Positions 47,308 to 55,084 of a stretch of 64,000 bases of DNA are shown piece after piece (the first letter of the stretch is position 1; every line of letters starts with the position of its first letter). This DNA is from Geomonas ferrireducens (GTDB taxonomy: Bacteria; Desulfobacterota; Desulfuromonadia; Geobacterales; Geobacteraceae). The stretch covers positions 886,550 to 950,549 of the forward strand of contig NZ_SSYA01000001.1 of the NCBI RefSeq assembly GCF_004917065.1, read 5' to 3'. Below the pieces are notes generated by a model. It was not told the origin of the DNA, did no database searches, and saw nothing but the letters and a program-made list of their open reading frames with translations. The translations under genes and the position numbers were made by a program.

Positions 47308-49914
47308 ATGCCCAAAGGTTTCAACAAACATAAAAACCGTCCCGGGTTCCGATCATGGCGTCGCGCCTCCCTTGCCGCTCTTTTCTGCGTCATGGCCGCG
47401 CCCTCCCTCGGCCAGGCTCTCACCACCAGTGCGTGGCAGGACCAGACCTGCGTCGGCTACCGCACCGGCGGCCTTAACTGCACGGCCGGGGAATTCACCA
47501 TAGCCCCCGTGTTCACGGCACAGGCCAACACCCCGCCTTTCTGCACCCTGGGGAGCGACTTCCGCTTCAAGGTGGAACTCGGACTCTCCGGCACCAACAC
47601 CGACCGCTACGATATCGGCTTCTTCGTCGGACAGCAGGGGAACGATCCCCGCGACACGACTCCGGGCAACATCTGTTCCGTAGCCACCTTCCCGACCAGC
47701 CCGAGCCCGTGGCTCAACCTGGACGGGGACGGCTGCGGCGACTTCAAGGGTGGGGCGAACTTCATCACGACCGTCGACGAGATAAAGGTCCTCTGCACCG
47801 GTGACAGCACCGGCGCCCTGAAGATCCCATACGTCGTCACCTACTGGCAAAACCCCGGCAACGTCTGCACAGGCCCCGGCGACGTCAGCAATGGTTCCCC
47901 TTCCAAGTGCAACGCCGGGATCGCCACCGTAGCAGGTAACGTCTCGGTTTATAGCGGCGCTTTTGTCGACGTGACCAAGCAGACCCTGCCCGACGGCAGC
48001 ACCCAACCCTTCACCTTCACCGCCACGGGCCCGGCAGGCTCGAAAGTGGTCGTTCTCACCGGAGCCACCCTGTCGGGAACCTCCGCCACGGGAGGTACCT
48101 ACACTCCGGCGACCATCGCTACCGCAAGCAACAGCGTCAGCTTCACCCTGCGGGACAACGAGACGGCGCGCGTGTTCATCAGCGCCCTTACGACCGACCA
48201 GACCCTCACCATCACCGAGACCGCCGCCGGCAACGACTGGGACAACACCGCCGCGATCAGCTGCGCACCGGTCGCCGGGAGCCCGGCCCTCAGCACGAGC
48301 CCGGCGGACCGTAGCATCAGCGCCACGCTCAATACCACGAACAGTGGCGCGGCCTGCACCGTCACCAACACGAAGCGTCCGCGCATCACCTTGGTGAAAA
48401 GCGTTGCCGGTCGCATCAGCACCGGGGACCAGTTCACGGTAAGCGCAACCGGCGGCGGCACCCTTTCCGGCACCGCCTCGGCCACCACCTCAGGCACCCT
48501 GAGCAGCGTCAGCACCGTATTCAACTCTTCCCCGGATACCGCACTCACCCTGAACGACGTGAAGTCGGCGGGAACCACCGCAGCTTCAAAATACGCGGCG
48601 ACCCTCACCTGCAGCAACGCGTACACCGGCACGGGTGCCACCCCCGCAGCAAACCTTCCGAACCAGCTGTTCGCCGCCAGCTACACCTTCGCGCCGAAGG
48701 CCGGGGATGAACTTACCTGCACCTTCACCAACACGCCGCGCCCGACCCTCACGAAAAGTTATACGAGCGGCAACATCGCGATAGGCGGCAGCAGCACGCT
48801 GACCTTCAACGTCGTGAACGAGCCGACCTCGAAACCGGCCCAATCCACCCTTGCCTTCACGGATGCCTTCCCCGCAGGGCTGACGGTAACCGGTGTCACC
48901 GGCATATCCGGCACCGGTTGCAGCGGTACGCCCTCCTACACCGCCTCGTCCGTCGCCCTCGCCTCCGGATCGATGACCCAGGGCACCTCGACCTGCAGTT
49001 TCAGCGCGACGGTCCGGGGAGATGCGGCGGCCTCCTACTTGAACAACAGCACGAGGTTCAGCGGCCAAGGGGGCGGGCTCGACACGAGCAGCACCAGCGC
49101 CACGCTCAACGTCTTCACCCCTCCGGCGACGGCGAAATCCTTCGGCTCCGCCAATGTCTCCCCCGGGGCACCGGTCGGCCTCACGCTCGTTCTGACCAAC
49201 CCGGCAGCCAACGCAGCCCCCCTGACCGGCGTCAGCGTCACCGACAGCTTCCCCGCAGGAATGGTGCTGCGCGACACGAGCACAAGCTTCATCCCCGCCG
49301 GCTGCGGCAGCGTAACCAACACCTCCGGCGGCCAGATCGCCGCGAACAACGCCGGGGTCCGTTTCTCCGCGGCATCGCTCGCACCCGGGGCCAGCTGCCA
49401 AGTCACCATGAACGTAACGGCATCCGGTACGGGAACGGTGACCAACACCACCGCCGCACCTCTCGCCACCGGTCCAGTCTCCCTCACCGGAACCAGTGCC
49501 TCGGCCGCGGTGAGCCTTTCGATGATGCCGCTCATCTCCATCCTCAAGACCGCCAACCTCGCCACCGTCAATTCCGGAGAGGATGTCATCTACACCATTC
49601 AACTGGTCAACAGCGGTGCCGGCCCCGGGAGCAACGTCGTCCTGACCGATGACCTCGGTCCCTACACCTCACTCTACCTGGGCGGCGGCACCCCATTCGG
49701 CTTCACCGACAGTGCCCCCGCGTCCGGGGTCTCCCTCGGGGCACCTCAATATTCGAGCGACAAGGGCGCGAGCTGGACCTACGTCCCGGCGACCGGCTCA
49801 GGCGGCGCACCGCTCGGGTACGACGGCAACGTCACCGGCTGGCGCATCCCGATGACCGGCAACATCAGATCCGGCGGGAGCTTCACCCTGCAATACCGGG
49901 TGAAAGTGAAGTAA
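47308..49914 (+). CDS. Exported DUF11-repeat surface protein
   Basis: This 868-residue protein has a long basic n-region and an export signal (SLAALFCVMAAPSLGQA). A Cys-containing N-terminal domain (about 40-220) is followed by at least three Ig-like or DUF11-type domains: one around SYTSGNIAIGGSSTLTFNV, one around GSANVSPGAPVGLTLVLTN, and one at the C-terminus, NSGEDVIYTIQLVNSG. It ends TLQYRVKVK. GTAGGAGAAGTAG precedes the ATG. It is the last gene of the DUF11 operon. No clear terminator is visible before the tRNA promoter. Confidence 0.82.
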   Translation: MPKGFNKHKNRPGFRSWRRASLAALFCVMAAPSLGQALTTSAWQDQTCVGYRTGGLNCTAGEFTIAPVFTAQANTPPFCTLGSDFRFKVELGLSGTNTDRYDIGFFVGQQGNDPRDTTPGNICSVATFPTSPSPWLNLDGDGCGDFKGGANFITTVDEIKVLCTGDSTGALKIPYVVTYWQNPGNVCTGPGDVSNGSPSKCNAGIATVAGNVSVYSGAFVDVTKQTLPDGSTQPFTFTATGPAGSKVVVLTGATLSGTSATGGTYTPATIATASNSVSFTLRDNETARVFISALTTDQTLTITETAAGNDWDNTAAISCAPVAGSPALSTSPADRSISATLNTTNSGAACTVTNTKRPRITLVKSVAGRISTGDQFTVSATGGGTLSGTASATTSGTLSSVSTVFNSSPDTALTLNDVKSAGTTAASKYAATLTCSNAYTGTGATPAANLPNQLFAASYTFAPKAGDELTCTFTNTPRPTLTKSYTSGNIAIGGSSTLTFNVVNEPTSKPAQSTLAFTDAFPAGLTVTGVTGISGTGCSGTPSYTASSVALASGSMTQGTSTCSFSATVRGDAAASYLNNSTRFSGQGGGLDTSSTSATLNVFTPPATAKSFGSANVSPGAPVGLTLVLTNPAANAAPLTGVSVTDSFPAGMVLRDTSTSFIPAGCGSVTNTSGGQIAANNAGVRFSAASLAPGASCQVTMNVTASGTGTVTNTTAAPLATGPVSLTGTSASAAVSLSMMPLISILKTANLATVNSGEDVIYTIQLVNSGAGPGSNVVLTDDLGPYTSLYLGGGTPFGFTDSAPASGVSLGAPQYSSDKGASWTYVPATGSGGAPLGYDGNVTGWRIPMTGNIRSGGSFTLQYRVKVK

Positions 49915-49992
49915 CAACGACGCGGTTCCAAGGGATTGGCAGAGTCAGAGATAGAAAAAAGTGCATTATCACTTCTGCCCCTTTCAAAGTGC

Positions 49993-50021
49993 TTGACATA
50001 GAGGCGGGAAAGCTGTTATAT
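49993..50021 (+). promoter_or_regulatory. Promoter of tRNA-Pro
   Basis: A consensus TTGACA and TTATAT are separated by 17 bases, about 36 bases upstream of the mature tRNA 5' end. Confidence 0.85.
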
Positions 50022-50056
50022 CTCTCCTCCTGATTGACCCGTCAGAGTTTCACAAT

Positions 50057-50133
50057 CGGAATGTAGCGCAGCCTGGTAGCGCACCTGCTTCGGGAGCAGG
50101 GGGTCGGAGGTTCGAATCCTCTCATTCCGACCA
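50057..50133 (+). tRNA. tRNA-Pro (anticodon CGG)
   Basis: The cloverleaf can be read directly. The acceptor stem is CGGAATG / CATTCCG, the anticodon arm is CCTGC-TTCGGGA-GCAGG with anticodon CGG, and the T-arm is GGAGG-TTCGAAT-CCTCT. The 3' CCA is encoded. It decodes CCG. Its 3' half (from the anticodon loop) is the integration site of the island that follows, and the copy kept here is complete, so the tRNA should be functional. Confidence 0.97.
50089..50133. other. attL: 45-bp tRNA-Pro 3' half
   Basis: This repeat is identical to 59121-59165. It starts at the anticodon loop (TTCGGGAGCAGG) and ends with the CCA of the tRNA. Confidence 0.95.
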
Positions 50134-50141
50134 ATAATAAC

Positions 50142-50176
50142 AAGGAGTTACGAGATTTTCGTAACTCCTTTTATTT
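50142..50176 (+). terminator. Terminator of tRNA-Pro supplied by the island
   Basis: The stem AAGGAGTTACGA / TCGTAACTCCTT is followed by TTATTTT. It lies inside the island, nine bases after the tRNA. The tRNA's presumed original terminator is now beyond attR. Confidence 0.88.
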
Positions 50177-50188
50177 TGCCTTTTTCGC

Positions 50189-50212
50189 CGTGCAACCTCT
50201 CGTGCAACCTCT
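50189..50212. repeat. Integrase arm-type repeats, left end
   Basis: Two perfect tandem copies of CGTGCAACCTCT start 55 bases inside attL. The same unit occurs three times at the right end next to the integrase gene, the pattern expected for arm-type binding sites. Confidence 0.85.
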
Positions 50213-50538
50213 GCCCCCACCCCTCTCTCCAAATTATTTTTTTTGCCTGCAGCATATTTTTTTAAATCACCTTTCGTCAATCCGGACGAGATGGCATCCA
50301 GCGTCCCACCCCCTAGCCCAGCCTTCGGTCTCCCGGGGTGATACGCTGAACCCGTTACCCCCCCCAACCTGCCCTGCAGTCCTCCCCCCCTGGATCTTGT
50401 CCAGAAGAAGGTCTCGATTCCGGCGGGATTCAATATCGGGACGTTGAAAATCCCATCCCATAAGGCATATCATTGCCTCGGAAGGAAAAGACCGGCCTGC
50501 AGAAGGGTAATGCGAGAAAAGCCATAGAGAGGGACAAA
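50213..50538. other. Island left-end intergenic region
   Basis: I see no credible gene between the arm repeats and the nucleotidyltransferase gene. The stretch is C-rich with several mononucleotide runs. A possible TTG start at 50473 would extend the next gene by 22 codons. Confidence 0.35.
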
Positions 50539-51051
50539 ATGAAAACCGCACGTCTGAGCATCGTCCTAGATCCGGAAGAGAAGGAACTGGCCGAGCAGCT
50601 TGCCGCAGAGTACAGCCACCGGACAGGAACCGAGATGACGTTGTCGTCTTTCGTCCGTCACCTGATCCGGCAGGCCGCACTCAACGCCACGGGTGAGAGT
50701 GAGTTGAACCGGCAGAGGTTGGTGTTGCCTCCCATAAGGCAAAAGCGCCGCCCCCGACCCCGACCGAGCGAACAGCTAGCCATTTACCGGGAGGAGATCA
50801 AGGCCATCGCCCTGGCGCATCACGTTACCAACGTCAGGATTTTCGGCTCGACCGCACGCGGGGAGGATACCAGCAAGAGCGACCTAGATCTTCTGGTGTC
50901 GCCGATAAAGGGGGAAACGGGATTGATGGAGTTGGTGAAAATCGCGGCTAGGGTGAAAAAGCTCATCAAGGTTCCGGTTGATGTCGTTCTTGATACGGAA
51001 ATACCGGAAGAGCACAGGGGACGGATCGACAAGGAGGCAATCGCGATATGA
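50539..51051 (+). CDS. MNT-type nucleotidyltransferase (antitoxin-like) with helical N-terminal part
   Basis: This 170-residue protein has a C-terminal minimal nucleotidyltransferase domain with the signature GSTARGEDTSKSDLDLLV near residues 107-124 (GS plus the metal Asp pair DLD). This is the domain of MntA-type antitoxins that AMPylate HEPN toxins. Residues 1-70 look like a small DNA-binding or RHH-like region, an unusual addition. The ATG at 50539 has GAGGGA before it. The usual HEPN partner gene is missing: an overlapping ATGA start leads only to a 27-codon frame. Confidence 0.8.
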   Translation: MKTARLSIVLDPEEKELAEQLAAEYSHRTGTEMTLSSFVRHLIRQAALNATGESELNRQRLVLPPIRQKRRPRPRPSEQLAIYREEIKAIALAHHVTNVRIFGSTARGEDTSKSDLDLLVSPIKGETGLMELVKIAARVKKLIKVPVDVVLDTEIPEEHRGRIDKEAIAI

Positions 51052-51131
51052 TCGCTACGGCTCAAGGTACCCACCAGCGGCGGAGCGGCATGTTTGCGTT
51101 AGGCTTGTTGAACGATATTAAACAGATCTAA
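51048..51131 (+). pseudogene. Possible remnant start of a HEPN toxin gene
   Basis: An ATGA overlap with the nucleotidyltransferase stop opens a 27-codon frame ending at 51131, inside the 3' end of the oppositely oriented KAP gene. In HEPN-MNT pairs the partner gene often begins in this overlapping way. The frame is too short to be a HEPN protein, so it may be a truncated relic. The evidence is positional only. Confidence 0.3.
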
Positions 51132-52475
51132 ACGTCTTGAGATAAGTGGAATAACATCTTCACGTTCCAGGTTAATGTGCCATAAGAATTGTTCGTAACT
51201 AGTTATATCTCGATCCTCAGGATCAATCGCCTTATACTTTTCCTGTGTTAATGTACAGAAATGCAACATAGGAATTAACTTTTGAATGTGATGCTTCTCT
51301 AGCACTTTTATGTTGGTTACCAGCTTTTGATACACCTCTGCAGCCTCTATCACCTCCAGGGAACTCCCTGACCTAAAATTACCATAATATTGTGGGTATC
51401 TAACCTTCACGATAACCAGAAATGAAACCAACGGTGCCATGTTGAAGGTTAAAGACTTAGCCCCATAATATAGTGCAATGTGTGAATAACATTTTTCAAT
51501 ATCCCTAAAGGACAAGCTGAATAGCTCAGAAAGGCCGATCATCGTCGACTGTAGTGAACTCACATCATTGCCAGCATCAATTCCTAACGCATTGTAAACG
51601 TGGTTACAAAAGGCCCTATAATCATCATTAACATCATCCTCATTTTTTGAAAGCGAAGTCTCGATCGTGAAGAATTTTTGCAAGTATTGAGTTGCCTCTA
51701 ACTTCTCTCCATAAATGGATGACACTGCCGCAGCAAGCTGGTTCTTATTCAGAATCAGTGTGAAGATAACATTCTCAACGGAGAAGATATGTTTAATTTT
51801 TTCTATGAAGTCAACAGCGTAAGTAGGGCGGCACCGATCCAGTTCATCAATTATTAAAACCAACGGGTAAGAAGTATCTTCTTTTATTTGTTTTGCAAAA
51901 TCCGATAAAGTATTTTTGAAATCTTCGACAGTAGCTGCGTCAGCTTTATGATCCCGAAGTTTTTTCTCAAATAAGTTGTTGGCGAAATCAAAAGAATCGT
52001 TCGTTACGGCTTCCTTAATCTCCTCCATATCTTTGAAATCATTATCCTTTAGAATGCCAAGCGTCGCCGCCTTGAGTCCAATCTTCGTACCAAAGCTTAA
52101 CAACTTCACTCCAGCACGGGAGGCCTTTTTCAACACGGACTCAATTGATGAGAAAATGGGATGCTCAGCCGAATATGTTTCTTGGATGTAAGTTGCTATT
52201 TCCCCAACCAGAACTACGAATGGGTCGTCGAGATAATCATTCGCAAAAGCATCTATATAAATACACCTGCAATTCTTACTCTTAAGAGATGCACGCCACA
52301 TCTTAGCAAAGGTTGTTTTTCCTTCTCCCCATGGTGCATCTATCGTGATGACAGCCGGATCATCAAGATTTTGTACGAGATTGGTTAACGCGTTGGCAAA
52401 CGGTTCACGTTTAAGTTTGTCGTTCGCGAATGGCGTTTCAGGCGGCACATAAGGTGCTGGTACTACTATTTTCAT
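51099..52475 (-). CDS. KAP-family P-loop NTPase
   Basis: This 458-residue protein has Walker A APWGEGKTTF near residues 45-54, the KAP-typical YIDAFANDYLDDPF segment, and Walker B LVLIIDELDRCRPTYAVDF near residue 211. KAP NTPases are STAND-like ATPases found in phage-exclusion proteins and several defence systems. No membrane helix is obvious, unlike some KAP proteins. GAGGGGATAG precedes the ATG. It is the last of five minus-strand genes starting with a TIR gene, 89 bases after the metallopeptidase-like gene. Confidence 0.85.
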   Translation of the reverse strand: MKIVVPAPYVPPETPFANDKLKREPFANALTNLVQNLDDPAVITIDAPWGEGKTTFAKMWRASLKSKNCRCIYIDAFANDYLDDPFVVLVGEIATYIQETYSAEHPIFSSIESVLKKASRAGVKLLSFGTKIGLKAATLGILKDNDFKDMEEIKEAVTNDSFDFANNLFEKKLRDHKADAATVEDFKNTLSDFAKQIKEDTSYPLVLIIDELDRCRPTYAVDFIEKIKHIFSVENVIFTLILNKNQLAAAVSSIYGEKLEATQYLQKFFTIETSLSKNEDDVNDDYRAFCNHVYNALGIDAGNDVSSLQSTMIGLSELFSLSFRDIEKCYSHIALYYGAKSLTFNMAPLVSFLVIVKVRYPQYYGNFRSGSSLEVIEAAEVYQKLVTNIKVLEKHHIQKLIPMLHFCTLTQEKYKAIDPEDRDITSYEQFLWHINLEREDVIPLISRRLDLFNIVQQA

Positions 52476-52564
52476 TTTCTATCCCCTCCTCTTCCTGCTT
52501 CTGCACAACGGGCCAGTTGTTTACCTGCCGGGGTTTTGGGCAGGTCCAACAGTTTGGGTGGGCG

Positions 52565-53506
52565 TTACTTCCAAGAACAGCACCATCCTTCTGCATCCTT
52601 CGTAAACATAAGATCTAGCTTCTCACACGCCCTTTCCCAGATTGCGTGGATTTCTTCTCTAAAGGTTTCACTCCCTTCAGGGAATGCCCTGCAAAAAGAA
52701 GTCACCGCCTGTTCAATACGGGGATGCAGCAGTTCCAGGCCAGCTAGCCCGGCAAGCGGGCGGTCAATTTTTTCTGATTCAAACAATGTCCCGTTCTTGC
52801 CAACTGCGATTTTTGAGTACTGAATAATGTACAGCCATATCAACGCTGAACCGATGCAGGCAACACGATAAGCTTGGTCGTCTCCACCCTGAGATTTTTC
52901 TGTTTCGAAATTGGTTTTATGACTCTGAAAGGCACTGGAATCGCTTTCGAAGATGTGACGCAGAAAGTCTTTGCTGTAATACCGATCTGCGTGCAGGCAA
53001 GCTCCGATCTCGGATATTAAAATGTTTGAATAGTAGTCGTGGACCACTCCAAGATCAAAACCGTTTGGGAAGCTTAAGGGTTCTACTGAGGGCCAATGGT
53101 GCAGTTCATTATCACGACAATGTCCTAATTCATGTGCAATGATGAATGGTCCAAGTTGAAAGTCAGGGGACCAGTCCTCAAAATTTTCGCTGCCCGAATC
53201 ATCTATTCCTCCAAGTACCATATTAAAGACGTATGAATGAAATAAGATGCTATGCTGGGGCTCCGAACCATCAAAACTTGTATGTGACATTCCGACACCG
53301 ACATGGGCATGGTTTGAGGTAAAACCCTTGCCAGGGAATAAATGACCTACCGCCGCAACGTAGTTTTCTTTGGTAGCTACACCTATGATGGTTATTCGGT
53401 CGGTGTTCACGTTCAACCTATCAGCAATTGCGGTAACCCAATGGGCTACCATGGCCCCAATTTCTCCTGAATCTGGCCTCTCTTCGAAATACAAATTGAT
53501 TTTCAT
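52565..53506 (-). CDS. Putative zinc metallopeptidase (HELGH)
   Basis: This 313-residue protein has a metallopeptidase motif HELGH at residues 125-129. A possible third ligand is Glu166 in SEIGAC, a gluzincin-like spacing of 37 residues. It has no signal peptide, so it would act in the cytoplasm or on a partner. The ATG at 53506 is chosen; a TTG five codons upstream is also open and no strong ribosome site is visible for either. I do not recognise a named family. The gene lies between the membrane-anchored protein and the KAP NTPase. Confidence 0.7.
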   Translation of the reverse strand: MKINLYFEERPDSGEIGAMVAHWVTAIADRLNVNTDRITIIGVATKENYVAAVGHLFPGKGFTSNHAHVGVGMSHTSFDGSEPQHSILFHSYVFNMVLGGIDDSGSENFEDWSPDFQLGPFIIAHELGHCRDNELHHWPSVEPLSFPNGFDLGVVHDYYSNILISEIGACLHADRYYSKDFLRHIFESDSSAFQSHKTNFETEKSQGGDDQAYRVACIGSALIWLYIIQYSKIAVGKNGTLFESEKIDRPLAGLAGLELLHPRIEQAVTSFCRAFPEGSETFREEIHAIWERACEKLDLMFTKDAEGWCCSWK

Positions 53507-53555
53507 TTTAATGGTATCCAATCATGTTAAGGGCCAACGAAGGGTTAGGCACATG

Positions 53556-54116
53556 TCAGTCAAGAGGAATTTCAACGCCGGTGTGGGTGATTGGTGATCC
53601 AGGATCTCGATACCGGGCAGGATTGAGAAACGTGTCTCGACACTTGATTTTTGCATGGACCCACTGTGGCTCACCAAAAGTGGCCGCCGTCACTACTAGC
53701 ATCTTATTTTCCTTTCGTGCCTGTTCTATATATCTGGGGAGTTCTTGAAGAAATATATCCCGTTTGGCAACAGCGATGGTCCTTGACGAGTGATCGTTCT
53801 CCTCCTTGCCGCGCTCCTGAAGAATGACATAAAATACTAAGGCTTCCGATGGAACGCTGAACTGCTGGGTATCAACGGTCTTCGCAGAACGCGATGGGTC
53901 TGCGGGTAGACCCGGCACCTGGGTAGACACGGACTTGGTTGAGTCGGGCGAGATGGCCGGAGGATCGAGCTTGACAGAAAGCCAAGGGAAGGCTATCTCC
54001 CTTACCTTGTTCCCCTGCCCAAATACAAGGAAGAGAGTTAATGCGAGCCCGATCACCACAACAACTATGAACAGCCAGACGAGTATCTTCCGAGATGCTG
54101 AGAGTTGAGTATTCAT
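53556..54116 (-). CDS. Membrane-anchored protein of unknown function
   Basis: This 186-residue protein has an N-terminal membrane helix (about 11-32, LVWLFIVVVVIGLALTLFLV) and a soluble C-terminal part of about 150 residues without a recognised domain. GGAG stands six bases before the ATG at 54116; an upstream TTG at 54128 is less likely. It sits between the TIR/small-ORF pair and the metallopeptidase-like gene, and could place the system at the membrane. Confidence 0.65.
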   Translation of the reverse strand: MNTQLSASRKILVWLFIVVVVIGLALTLFLVFGQGNKVREIAFPWLSVKLDPPAISPDSTKSVSTQVPGLPADPSRSAKTVDTQQFSVPSEALVFYVILQERGKEENDHSSRTIAVAKRDIFLQELPRYIEQARKENKMLVVTAATFGEPQWVHAKIKCRDTFLNPARYRDPGSPITHTGVEIPLD

Positions 54117-54186
54117 CGATTGCTCCAATATGCCTAACGGGGCCGGAGTTGACGGCTTGGCCGGTCATATTTCCTGGTTGGAAACC

Positions 54187-54348
54187 TCATGTTGCGTCAA
54201 CCTCTTCAGTATCTTTAGTTGGTTTTAAGCCGCCACCGCCGTGCTCAGTGTCGATCCATATGTTTCCATTATCGAAAACTGCCGTAGGTTCGCCGGTTAG
54301 GCTAGAGTAGCGGTGAATGTCTTCAATATCCTCAATGTTCAAATTCAC
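54187..54348 (-). CDS. Small 53-residue ORF overlapping the TIR gene
   Basis: A GTG-started frame overlaps the last codons of the TIR gene and runs for 53 residues. The composition looks coding: an acidic N-terminal half (NIEDIEDIHRYSS), then TGEPTAVFDNGNIWIDTEHG and an acidic C-terminus. The overlap suggests translational coupling with the TIR protein. No domain is recognised. It would be a fitting size for an inhibitor or a small subunit, but that is speculation. Confidence 0.55.
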   Translation of the reverse strand: MNLNIEDIEDIHRYSSLTGEPTAVFDNGNIWIDTEHGGGGLKPTKDTEEVDAT

Positions 54349-55084
54349 TGTCAAAAGCCCAGCCCTTAACCAACAAATTCACCAAGGGCAAAAATACTTC
54401 CACCATTTCTTCAAGCATATCTCTGTACTCGGCAAATAAATCTTCCTCTGCATCTTCGTCTGTTTTGAAAATAGCATTAAGCATACGCATTCGTTGTAAC
54501 TTTTCCTTGATTCTTACAGGTATTTGAATTTGTTCTGTAACAACATTGTCGCCAGTCGCGGTCACAGGATTGAGAATCGTTTCACTCTTTAATAATGAAG
54601 GTGCGGCACTTTCTGATGCCTTTGCTAGCTCCTCTACTACCCTGCGTATGCCACGAGCAACTTCGTTGAATGCTTGGTCATGTGTAGACCAGTCGGACAC
54701 CGGCTTACCGTCCCTAGGAAGAGCTTGAAGCTTGCCGAATCGAGACCATGGCCAGTCGCACGGCCTTAGAATAATTGGAATTACACGGGCTTCTCCTGCA
54801 TCGTGCCGAGCCATTGCGCGATCCATTTCGACGTCGTAGCAGTAATCCGAGGCTAGGAAGTCTGCGCTTATGAGGAGTAAAATTATCCTAGAAGAATCCA
54901 AATGAGAATCAATCTGGCCTTTCCACTCAGTACCTGGCTTAATTTTCCGGTCGTGCCACCCCAAAATAAGGCGTTCCCGCTTAAGTGAACTCAGGTGTGC
55001 CTCTAGCCGACTGCGCATTCTTTCGTCTCTATGTGAATAACTGAAAAAAATTTCTATAGGAGTAGTATGTGTGGTAGCGAGCAT
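54332..55084 (-). CDS. TIR-domain protein
   Basis: This 250-residue protein has an N-terminal TIR domain (about 8-150): the first motif is EIFFSYSHRDE, followed by ILGWHDRKIKPG, IILLLISADFLASDYC and RVIPIILRPCDW. A candidate catalytic Glu is residue 86 in DYCYDVEM. Bacterial TIR domains of defence systems cleave NAD+ or make signalling nucleotides. The C-terminal 100 residues are helical and unassigned. The ATG at 55084 has AAAGGA eight bases before it, which favours it over an in-frame ATG at 55114. It is the first gene of the five-gene run. Confidence 0.88.
   Translation of the reverse strand: MLATTHTTPIEIFFSYSHRDERMRSRLEAHLSSLKRERLILGWHDRKIKPGTEWKGQIDSHLDSSRIILLLISADFLASDYCYDVEMDRAMARHDAGEARVIPIILRPCDWPWSRFGKLQALPRDGKPVSDWSTHDQAFNEVARGIRRVVEELAKASESAAPSLLKSETILNPVTATGDNVVTEQIQIPVRIKEKLQRMRMLNAIFKTDEDAEEDLFAEYRDMLEEMVEVFLPLVNLLVKGWAFDSEFEH

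Noticed and set aside
53872-54168. Alternative ORF overlapping the membrane-anchored protein
   Set aside because: The frame has poor composition and overlaps a gene with a clear membrane helix and ribosome site.
54132-54302. Complete integron attC site
   Set aside because: The heptamers face each other correctly, but the 171-base interval contains the end of a coding frame and does not fold as one palindrome, so I list it only as a weak signal.
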